This document shows positions 1 through 5,268 of a DNA stretch of 6,250 nucleotides, piece by piece. Numbering within the stretch: the first letter of the stretch is position 1; each line of letters opens with the position of its first letter. The translations under genes were made by a program, and so were the position numbers. Location: assembly GCA_022703195.1 (NCBI GenBank), contig JAKLEF010000120.1, positions 1 to 6,250 of the forward strand, given 5' to 3'. The notes beneath the pieces were generated by a model. The model was not told where the DNA came from, made no database searches, and saw only the letters and a program-made list of their open reading frames with translations. This DNA is from Candidatus Fermentibacterota bacterium. Its GTDB lineage: Bacteria > Fermentibacterota > Fermentibacteria > Fermentibacterales > Fermentibacteraceae.

Positions 1-334
1 AAAAGAGGTCGAGGAACCTCTCCGTCTCGGGCGATGCGAGCTCCTCGTCGAGCTTGGTGGCATCCACGATCAGGCAGGCCGCGTCCATCCAGCCGAGGAT
101 CTCGAGCCCAAGGGCAGTCCGGAGGGGCGGCGTGTCGATGATGCAGACCTGTCCCCCGGACCCCGGATCGTGGCATACCCCGGACAGGGGCAGCCGGGTC
201 GTTCCCCGCCCCTGTGTGACCGGAGAGATCGTCCTCCCGATGAGGCTGTTGAAGAGAGACGACTTGCCGGAGTTCGCCCCGCCCGCCAGGACGAGATAGC
301 CTGCATGGACCCTGCCCGGGAAGCAGTACGTCAA
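1..334 (-). CDS. Era/Der-family (TrmE-Era-EngA class) GTPase, N-terminal part, cut by window edge
   Basis: This is the first 111 codons of a small ribosome-type GTPase; the rest lies beyond the left edge. Counting from the TTG at 334, a P-loop GGANSGKS (residues 18-25) is followed by SLFNSLIG, a G2 region GRGTTR (42-47), and a G3 region DTPP (67-70) in a hydrophobic strand, then a strand ending CLIVDA. This order and spacing match the G domains of Era, Der and MnmE, which bind and hydrolyse GTP and act in ribosome or tRNA maturation in the cytoplasm. The spacing after the P-loop is closest to Era, while GTTR is more like Der. TTG is the only usable in-frame start and overlaps the preceding stop as TTGA, so translation is probably coupled; no clear Shine-Dalgarno site is seen. 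The glycine of DxxG is replaced by proline, which is unusual. A C-terminal KH domain (Era) or second G domain (Der) would decide the subfamily, but both would lie outside the window. Confidence 0.75.
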   Translation of the reverse strand, partial: MTYCFPGRVHAGYLVLAGGANSGKSSLFNSLIGRTISPVTQGRGTTRLPLSGVCHDPGSGGQVCIIDTPPLRTALGLEILGWMDAACLIVDATKLDEELASPETERFLDLF

Positions 335-1596
335 GGCTGGCCGCCGGAATCGCCCAGCGTGCCCAGGAACGCGAAGAAATCGCCCGAGGCGGTGCCGAAG
401 AAGACCGAACCGTTGGCGATGATCGGGGCGGTGCCCGCATAGCCGCCCATCTCCATGCTCGACTCCAGGGCGCCCGTGGCGGCGTCGAGTATGTGGAACC
501 GCCTGTCGTCGCAGCAGACGTAGACTTTCTCGTCTCCCACCGCCGGAGGAACCTGGACCCAGTTCTCGAGCCCTGTCTCCCACAGCAGGGCGCCCCCGTC
601 TTCGGAAAGGCACACGACCCTGCTGTCGCAGGTGCCGGCGAAAACTCGTCCTCCCGCGACTACCGGCCTGGAAACCACGGTCCTCACGGACATAGAGGTG
701 AGGTCGGTCTCCCACACCACCGCCCCGGAGGAGAGGTCCAGGCTCCTCACGACCCCGTCGGCGAAGCCGACGTAGACCGATCCGCCGGAAACGGAGGGAG
801 CCGAGGCCTGGGCCGGGAAGTCGCGCCTCCAGATCTCCTCGCCCCCGGCGCCGTAGGTGCACACGATCCCGTCCTCGGTGGTGAAGACGGCGACGGTGTC
901 TGCCATGACCGGACCGAGCACGACGCCGCCCGGCGACGCAGACCACTCGAGGTCACCGGTGCGCGCGTCCAGCGCGGCGATCGAACCGGCGGAGTTGCCG
1001 GTCACCACGATCGAGTCGCCGATGATCCCTGTCGACGCGAAGAGATGGTATCCGAGGCCTGTCTTCCAGACAAGGGCTCCGGTCGAACGGTCGAGGGCGT
1101 AGGCATATCCGTCCTGCCCGCCGAAGAAGACTGTCGTGGCGCTGACGGCCGCCTCGCCGTTCAGGCCGCACGAGGTCCCGAACGACCAGAGCACCGCGCC
1201 GTCTGTGGCGTCTACCGCTCGGAAGGTGCCGTCGCTCCCACCGAAGTAGAGAGTGCTGCCGCAGAGGGCGGGGGCCGCGAAGAACTCCAGACCGGTATGG
1301 ATCCTCCAGAGCGTGTCCAGGGGGGCCTGGATGTCGGGGCCCCAGACGCCCCGGCCGGCCGGGTCGTTGCGGGGCTGGGCCCAGGTGGAGGGGATCTCGT
1401 CCCTGATGGAATCCGGTATGACCGGCACCGTGATGGTGCCCTGCGCCTGGCCGGGCTCTTCCGGGCGTCCGGCGCGGGATCCCCTGAAGGCGAGGATGGC
1501 GACGACGGCCAGGCCGGCCGCGCCGAGCACGGCCCACAGCGGCCCGAACCGCGAGGACAGCAGCCTGCCCGCCAGGGTTTCCGACCGGATCGTCAC
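331..1596 (-). CDS. Membrane-anchored PQQ-repeat (BamB-like) beta-propeller protein
   Basis: The product is about 421 residues with no recognisable catalytic site. After a short basic N-terminus there is one hydrophobic segment (about residues 20-37, PLWAVLGAAGLAVVAILAF), then a low-complexity Pro/Gly/Glu linker, then a propeller from about residue 95 to the end. The propeller shows about seven copies of the PQQ/quinoprotein-type blade motif: D-x-x-TG-A-hydrophobic-W forms such as DATDGAVLW, DRSTGALVW, DARTGDLEW and DLSSGAVVW, each preceded by a 'vyfGg.DG..yAlD' type strand. Such propellers in BamB and relatives are periplasmic scaffolds for protein contacts; cofactor residues of true quinoprotein dehydrogenases are not evident. 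I prefer the GTG at 1596 over the in-frame GTG at 1611 because a GGAGG sits 5 bases upstream of 1596 and nothing similar precedes 1611. It follows the L,D-transpeptidase by 15 bases and precedes the GTPase with overlap, so all are probably co-transcribed. The exact role is unknown; a BamB-like or peptidoglycan-linked scaffold is inference. Confidence 0.85.
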   Translation of the reverse strand: MTIRSETLAGRLLSSRFGPLWAVLGAAGLAVVAILAFRGSRAGRPEEPGQAQGTITVPVIPDSIRDEIPSTWAQPRNDPAGRGVWGPDIQAPLDTLWRIHTGLEFFAAPALCGSTLYFGGSDGTFRAVDATDGAVLWSFGTSCGLNGEAAVSATTVFFGGQDGYAYALDRSTGALVWKTGLGYHLFASTGIIGDSIVVTGNSAGSIAALDARTGDLEWSASPGGVVLGPVMADTVAVFTTEDGIVCTYGAGGEEIWRRDFPAQASAPSVSGGSVYVGFADGVVRSLDLSSGAVVWETDLTSMSVRTVVSRPVVAGGRVFAGTCDSRVVCLSEDGGALLWETGLENWVQVPPAVGDEKVYVCCDDRRFHILDAATGALESSMEMGGYAGTAPIIANGSVFFGTASGDFFAFLGTLGDSGGQP

Positions 1597-1601
1597 TCTC
1601 C

Positions 1602-1606
1602 CCTCC
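1602..1606 (-). promoter_or_regulatory. Shine-Dalgarno GGAGG that places the propeller start at GTG 1596
   Basis: On the minus strand GGAGG is followed by a 5-base spacer and GTG at 1596-1594. The longer in-frame start, GTG at 1611, lies upstream of this site and directly abuts the previous stop codon (1614-1612) with no Shine-Dalgarno sequence of its own. The site therefore favours the shorter protein by five residues. Confidence 0.65.
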
Positions 1607-1611
1607 CTCAC

Positions 1612-2391
1612 TCAGTAGATGAGGACGGGCGCACCGACGGGGAGGGTCCTGTACAGGGCCTCCAGATCGGCGCTGCCCAGCCGTATGCAGCCGTGGCTCA
1701 CGTTGTTGCCCCTTCCGGTTCCGTAGTGCAGGAGCACGCCGCCTCCGAGGTCGATCTTGTAGGATCCGAGCACGCCAGGCACCTGCCTGACGTAGAGCCT
1801 CTCGGACGCATCGAGGGAGTCGTTGTAGAAGGATATCTGCTCGGCGTAGGTCAGATCCTGCGGGAGCATGACGACCTGGCCGGGGTCCGGCGGCTGCATG
1901 TTCTGCTCGAGCCAGAACCAGTCCGGCCTGAACCAGTAGGGGTTGGTGCCGTTCCCGAGGACGTACCTGAGCCCGCGCGGCGTGCTGAAGTCCCAGGATT
2001 CGCCGGTGCCGTTGGAGGTCCATCCCTTGCCGGTTCCGCAGTAGCCGGATCGGACGAGCAGGTCTCCCCTTCTCAGGTGGAACCTGTTCTGGCCCGTGTC
2101 GATGATCAGGTAGTAGTCGGGATAGACTGCCGCCGTGCTGTCCGCCGCGATGCGCAGGCGGAGGGACAGGGCGAGGTCCCTGTAGTAGTCTAGCGAGTCG
2201 CGGGATGCTCCTATGCTGGAGTCGGCCGAGACCAGGGTATCCATCAGCGCTATGGCCTCGCGTGCCTCGGCCAGCACATCCGAGCTCCTCCGCCTTTCGG
2301 ATCCCAGAGTGATCGACATGGCCAGCAGGGCCGCCAGGCTGGCGGCCAGGCATGACCCGAGCACGAGAGTCGTGTTGCCGGGTGCTTTCAA
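1612..2391 (-). CDS. Membrane-anchored YkuD-domain L,D-transpeptidase
   Basis: This YkuD-family protein of about 259 residues should act on peptidoglycan in the periplasm. L,D-transpeptidases use a catalytic cysteine to cleave a tetrapeptide donor and make 3-3 crosslinks or attach proteins. Counting from TTG 2391, residues about 7-27 are hydrophobic with a basic cluster (ERRR) after them, a likely N-in membrane anchor or uncleaved signal. Residues 32-85 look helical and charged. The YkuD domain begins near YYLIIDTGQNRFHL. It carries the family signature: HYGTG with H222, then SHGCIRL with S232, H233, G234 and catalytic C235, close to the C-terminus. An aromatic insert (NPYWFRPDWFWLEQNMQPP) precedes the active site. 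No LysM or SPOR wall-binding domain is present. The TTG at 2391 is chosen over TTG 2397 because the GGAGG site is 8 bases from it rather than 2. The neighbouring M15 peptidase and propeller support an envelope role. Family assignment is firm; substrate is unknown. Confidence 0.93.
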   Translation of the reverse strand: MKAPGNTTLVLGSCLAASLAALLAMSITLGSERRRSSDVLAEAREAIALMDTLVSADSSIGASRDSLDYYRDLALSLRLRIAADSTAAVYPDYYLIIDTGQNRFHLRRGDLLVRSGYCGTGKGWTSNGTGESWDFSTPRGLRYVLGNGTNPYWFRPDWFWLEQNMQPPDPGQVVMLPQDLTYAEQISFYNDSLDASERLYVRQVPGVLGSYKIDLGGGVLLHYGTGRGNNVSHGCIRLGSADLEALYRTLPVGAPVLIY

Positions 2392-2399
2392 GGACAATC

Positions 2400-2404
2400 C
2401 CTCC
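2400..2404 (-). promoter_or_regulatory. Shine-Dalgarno GGAGG that decides the L,D-transpeptidase start
   Basis: GGAGG lies in the 16 bases between the M15 peptidase stop (TAG, 2410-2408) and the chosen start. It is 8 bases from the TTG at 2391 and only 2 bases from the TTG at 2397, so the shorter reading is preferred. No promoter or terminator fits in this space, so the gene must be read through from upstream. Confidence 0.65.
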
Positions 2405-2407
2405 GGG

Positions 2408-3337
2408 CTATATGACTGGATCCGGGACCAGGTTGAGCTGGGTCTGCCAGCTCGCGGGCCTGCCCCTGACGTCTATGTGGACGAACGGGCCGTGCTGCGG
2501 TGTCCAGCGGTAGGCAGAGGCCCCGCCGACGGAAACGCCGCCGGATGCCTCGATCCACCTCACGATGTCCACCGCGTGTTCGCCGTCCGAAACGTCTATC
2601 CTCTTGTTCCTGTCGATGTCGTCCATCAGGCCGTTGGGCGGGAATCCCTCGAGCCATACGTCTGCGGCGGTGCCGTAGAGGTGCGCGCTGAAATCGGTCT
2701 CGTTGCCTATCGACCTGTTGTAGTCGGGAGTCCTGTAGCCGCTCATGACGTTCATGTCCACAGGCTCCGGGTACTCGCGCCCCACGGCATCTATCAGGGC
2801 CTCGAGCTTGTCGACCAGCCTCAGGTCGAGGGCTAAGTACTGCGGATAGGCGCCCTCGGTATGCCCGAGGAACTCGCCCAGCGTGAAATGGCTCGACAGC
2901 CGGACTCCGCCTCCGTTCGCACCGAGCTCGACGAAGCTCTCGGGGTTGTCGCCGCGCGAGCTGCCGTCGCCGTACAGCCCGACCGGGTACGAATTGAGCG
3001 TCGGGGTCCTCCATCTCGAGGCGTCTACCACCACGATGACCGCATATTCCTGCACCGCTTCGCCGGAGGCCAGCGTGAGCCTGAAGGTGCCGTGGCTCCG
3101 CGGCGCCGTCCAGGTCGCCGAGACGCCTTCCGAGGACGATGGCTCACCCGCCGAGAAGGTCCAGGTGCAGGGCACGGCCGTCGAGAGGTCGAGCGTCTCG
3201 CCGGGATGGCACATCAGCGACATCCTCGAACCGGGCAGCATGCTCCCGTCGACCCCGAGGCCGATCAGGGCCGGACCCGGGTCGGGATCGCTCGAGGTCG
3301 AGAAGACGAGGAGCCAGGCGAGGCATGCTAGAGTCAT
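2408..3337 (-). CDS. Exported M15-type zinc peptidase (DUF882/YcbK-like) with N-terminal Ig-like domain
   Basis: This 309-residue protein is probably a periplasmic murein peptidase. Residues 1-16 form a short hydrophobic export signal without a basic residue. Residues about 30-104 read as a beta-rich Ig-like domain (GETLDL, TWTFSAGE, SATWTAP, GTFRLTLASGEAVQEYAVIVVV). The catalytic part runs from about 145: FTLGEF, a helix LVDKLEALIDAVG, then GYRTPDYN (200-207), SAHLYGTAADVW with H219 and D226, and HIDVRG with H287. The HxxxxxxD plus downstream H arrangement is the zinc site of the M15/DUF882 fold, whose members cut peptidoglycan peptide bonds (E. coli MepK is the best-known YcbK-type example). 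An insert at 239-253 resembles an EF-hand loop. ATG at 3337 has a GGAGG 9 bases upstream. The next gene, an L,D-transpeptidase, starts 16 bases after the stop, making an editing pair plausible. Family is secure; the bond cut (D,D, L,D or crosslink) cannot be read from sequence. Confidence 0.9.
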   Translation of the reverse strand: MTLACLAWLLVFSTSSDPDPGPALIGLGVDGSMLPGSRMSLMCHPGETLDLSTAVPCTWTFSAGEPSSSEGVSATWTAPRSHGTFRLTLASGEAVQEYAVIVVVDASRWRTPTLNSYPVGLYGDGSSRGDNPESFVELGANGGGVRLSSHFTLGEFLGHTEGAYPQYLALDLRLVDKLEALIDAVGREYPEPVDMNVMSGYRTPDYNRSIGNETDFSAHLYGTAADVWLEGFPPNGLMDDIDRNKRIDVSDGEHAVDIVRWIEASGGVSVGGASAYRWTPQHGPFVHIDVRGRPASWQTQLNLVPDPVI

Positions 3338-3346
3338 CCCTGATTC

Positions 3347-3351
3347 CCTCC
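3347..3351 (-). promoter_or_regulatory. Shine-Dalgarno of the M15 peptidase gene
   Basis: GGAGG in CGGAGGGAATCAGGG sits 9 bases before the ATG at 3337. It supports that start and is the only gene start here combining ATG with a strong site. Confidence 0.7.
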
Positions 3352-3369
3352 GGATTTCCGCCGGTGCTG

Positions 3370-3375
3370 AATATA
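3370..3375 (-). promoter_or_regulatory. Possible -10 element (TATATT) in the purN / M15 peptidase gap
   Basis: The 39-base gap between the purN stop (TAG, 3379-3377) and the peptidase ATG is the longest non-coding stretch in the window. It opens with TTATATTC, conspicuously AT-rich for this DNA and 5 of 6 bases matching the TATAAT consensus. A start site 6-8 bases downstream would leave a leader of about 25 bases containing the Shine-Dalgarno site. No good -35 hexamer is visible 16-18 bases upstream, where the sequence is the end of purN. This may be an internal promoter for the envelope genes, or chance. Confidence 0.2.
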
Positions 3376-3376
3376 A

Positions 3377-4003
3377 CTACGCCGGGCCGTCGGGAATACG
3401 GCTCTTCACGATCCTGCCGTCGATCCTGATCCTGCAGCCGAGATGGAGTCTCACGGCCTCCGGGAGGATCCTGTGCTCCTCCTGCAGGATGCGCTCGGCG
3501 AGCGAGTCGGCCGTGTCGCTACCCAGTACGGGCACCGCGGCCTGGAGCACGATCGGGCCGGTGTCTGTGCCGGAATCCACATAGTGCACGGTACAGCCGC
3601 TCACCTTCACACCGTGGGCGACGGCCTGGGCCTGGGCGTGCAGGCCCGGGAAGGCCGGCAGCAGCGAGGGATGGATGTTGAGGATGCGCCCGGCGAAGGA
3701 TTCGAGAAGGGCACCGCCCAGGACCCTCATGAATCCGGCGAGGCAGACCAGGTCGACGGACTTCGACACCAGAAGGTCGGCCAGCGACTTCTCCGCCTCA
3801 GGAGATACGCGCGATCTCCCCGGCCCCGGGTCGAACGGGATCGATTCGACGCCCAGCCTCCTGGCCTTCAGCATGGCGCCCGACGAGGGGTTGTCGGAGG
3901 CCAGCAGCACGACCGATGCGCCTCCCAGGTCTGATGTGCAGAGTGCTTCGAAATTGCTCCCCCGCCCCGAGGCGAGGACGGCTATCCTTCCGGCAGAGTT
4001 CAC
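3377..4003 (-). CDS. purN: Phosphoribosylglycinamide formyltransferase (GAR transformylase)
   Basis: This enzyme transfers a formyl group from 10-formyltetrahydrofolate to glycinamide ribonucleotide, a cytoplasmic step of de novo purine synthesis. From the GTG at 4003 the protein is 208 residues, the usual length for a single-domain PurN. Visible features in order: the N-terminal strand and phosphate loop RIAVLASGRGSNFEAL (6-21), VVLLASDNP (31-39), DLVCLAGFMRVL (84-95), the signature NIHPSLLPAFPG with catalytic N109 and H111, HGVKVSGCTVHYVD, and DTGPIVLQ with catalytic D147. The N-H-D triad and spacing match E. coli PurN (N106, H108, D144). An in-frame start at 4060 would add 19 residues inside the preceding gene and is unlikely, because GGAGG lies 5 bases before the GTG at 4003 and the family begins right at this strand. 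The GTG overlaps the stop of the barrel gene as GTGA, implying coupled translation. No other pur gene is in the window. Confidence 0.97.
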   Translation of the reverse strand: MNSAGRIAVLASGRGSNFEALCTSDLGGASVVLLASDNPSSGAMLKARRLGVESIPFDPGPGRSRVSPEAEKSLADLLVSKSVDLVCLAGFMRVLGGALLESFAGRILNIHPSLLPAFPGLHAQAQAVAHGVKVSGCTVHYVDSGTDTGPIVLQAAVPVLGSDTADSLAERILQEEHRILPEAVRLHLGCRIRIDGRIVKSRIPDGPA

Positions 4004-5268
4004 GATCCCCTCCCGTCTCCATCCTGCGGCGCCCACGGAGGGCCGTCGGAGAAGACCCATACGACCCCGTAGGACATTCTCCTGTCGTCATCGTCGAATG
4101 CGTCCTCCAGGGCGCCCACCAGCGAGAAGCCGAGGATGCTCAGCGAGATGCACGCGTCGGCCGACGTGCTCTCCACCTTCCCCGAACCGTCGCCCGGATC
4201 GGACTGCAGGGCTACCAGCCTGCCCCCGAGGGTGATGCGTCCGTTCCCTCCGAAGCCGAACCCGGGGAAGGCCGATACGGAAGCCCTGAGGAGGCTGTCC
4301 GACACGAAGCCCGAAAGCCCCAGCCAGGCCGGCCAGGTGATGTGCGCACCGGCGGAGGCATCGCTCCCGTCGTGGAAGAACTCGGCGCCTGCCGGGCCCC
4401 ACCCGGCGGTGGCGAGGAAGCCGGAGACCCCTCCGGGGACGCTGCAGAACCCTGCGCCGATAGCGGGGCCCCCGGGGATCCTGCAGAGCAGCCCCGCCGT
4501 GCCTGCGAACCCTGTCTCTCCCGAGTCCGACGACATGTCACCCCTGGCGATCAGCGTCGCGGGTCCGGCATCGAAGGAGGATCTGAGATGGGCTTCCGCG
4601 TGAGTCAGGGAGTCCCATGCCGAAAGCCCGGCCGCCGACTCGAGGGTCAGCCTACCCAGGGAGGCCGATGCGGCCGCGGAGGGCTCGGCCAGCCTCTCGC
4701 CCTCGACGGGCGATGCAAGGAAGCAGCCGGCAGAAAACGTAGGCCTGCGGTACGAGAAGCCTGCCGAGTAGCCGTCGCCGCCGCCCGCTCCCTGCCAGAG
4801 GAAGCCAGTCGCGGACAGGGGCCCCCGTTCGAGCCCGAGGAGCTGTGTCGATATCGTGTCCTCGCGGCCCAGTGAAGCGCTCACGCCCATCCCGAGAGGC
4901 AGCGGTCTCTGCAGGAATCCGGAGTACCTGTTCCTGCCGACGGTGTTCTCGAGGAGACCCACCGAACTCCTGTAGCTGCTGTCGGGAATGCCGGGCGTCG
5001 AGAACTCGGCCGTCCAGCCTCCGCCTCCCCAGACGCCCGCCTCGAGAGGGCTGAGTATCTCCAGATGCTCGAAGGAGCCCCAGGGCGGCAGGGGCACACC
5101 CGGACCTCCGCAGAGCAGGAGCGGTCTGCCGTCGACCGTAGTCCGCACGTCGAGCCCGGCCATGAACGGCAGCTCGGACCATTCGAGCATGATCCCGGTC
5201 TCGAGCAGGTCGAGGGGTGACGCCTCGAAGGAGGCCAGGCAGGAGATCGCCAGGATCGCCTGGATCAC
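4000..5268 (-). CDS. Unrecognised exported protein, probable outer-membrane beta-barrel with plug-like N-terminal segment
   Basis: I do not recognise a named family. The 422-residue product starts with a hydrophobic signal-like stretch (MIQAILAISCLASFEA) that lacks a basic residue. Residues about 38-92 resemble a TonB-receptor plug: VDGRPLLLCGG, then GSFEHLEILSPLEAGVWGGG and AEFSTPG, recalling the family pattern 'vDGvp ... iervEVlrGp.aa.yG.ga.GgvinixT'. Residues about 100-408 are rich in Gly, Ser, Ala and aromatics in alternating short strands, such as SATGFLWQG, YSAGFSYRRPTF, GAGFCSV and FLATAGWGPAGAEFF, ending in a strand SYGVVWVF, as expected for a barrel. The C-terminal tail (DGPPWAPQDGDGRGS) is polar. 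The open frame extends upstream to 5670, but that part overlaps pgi in another frame and is not coding; GTG at 5268 is the only plausible start and forms GTGA with the pgi stop. No strong Shine-Dalgarno site is present, so translation is probably coupled to pgi. It is much shorter than classical TonB receptors (over 600 residues). A transport or adhesion role cannot be decided. Confidence 0.75.
   Translation of the reverse strand: MIQAILAISCLASFEASPLDLLETGIMLEWSELPFMAGLDVRTTVDGRPLLLCGGPGVPLPPWGSFEHLEILSPLEAGVWGGGGWTAEFSTPGIPDSSYRSSVGLLENTVGRNRYSGFLQRPLPLGMGVSASLGREDTISTQLLGLERGPLSATGFLWQGAGGGDGYSAGFSYRRPTFSAGCFLASPVEGERLAEPSAAASASLGRLTLESAAGLSAWDSLTHAEAHLRSSFDAGPATLIARGDMSSDSGETGFAGTAGLLCRIPGGPAIGAGFCSVPGGVSGFLATAGWGPAGAEFFHDGSDASAGAHITWPAWLGLSGFVSDSLLRASVSAFPGFGFGGNGRITLGGRLVALQSDPGDGSGKVESTSADACISLSILGFSLVGALEDAFDDDDRRMSYGVVWVFSDGPPWAPQDGDGRGS
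4009..4013 (-). promoter_or_regulatory. Shine-Dalgarno of purN, inside the end of the upstream gene
   Basis: GGAGG in CGGGAGGGGATC lies 5 bases before the GTG at 4003, within the last codons of the barrel gene. It supports the 208-residue PurN start over longer in-frame readings and would allow re-initiation after the upstream stop at 4002-4000. Confidence 0.7.

Noticed and set aside
331..1596. Propeller protein as a quinoprotein (PQQ-dependent) dehydrogenase
   Set aside because: It is about 420 residues with only the structural blade motif visible. Dehydrogenases are usually longer and carry cofactor and metal ligands that I cannot find.
493..2193. A 566-codon open frame on the plus strand, the longest open frame in the window
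   Set aside because: It lies antisense to the propeller and L,D-transpeptidase genes, both with clear family signatures. Its translation is a Gly/Arg/Val/Asp/His-rich string with no motif. Long antisense frames are expected in GC-rich DNA with biased third positions.
953..2353. A 466-codon minus-strand open frame overlapping the L,D-transpeptidase and propeller genes
   Set aside because: It is the shifted frame of two well-supported genes and translates to Arg/Pro/Gly-rich low-complexity sequence with no domain.
2408..3014. Second minus-strand open frame inside the M15 peptidase gene, and plus-strand frames at 2213-2836 and 2883-3584
   Set aside because: All overlap the peptidase frame that carries the zinc motif; their translations are Arg-rich and show no recognisable fold.
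3296..3325. Lipobox-like cysteines early in the M15 peptidase (LAC, residue 5) and in the barrel protein (ISC, residue 10)
   Set aside because: Both cysteines lie too close to the N-terminus, with no charged n-region or full hydrophobic core before them, so lipoprotein processing is not supported.
3346..3364. Short inverted repeat CCGG...CCGG in the purN / peptidase gap as a terminator
   Set aside because: The stem is only 4 bp of a self-palindromic tetramer, has no following T-run, and overlaps the Shine-Dalgarno site of the next gene.
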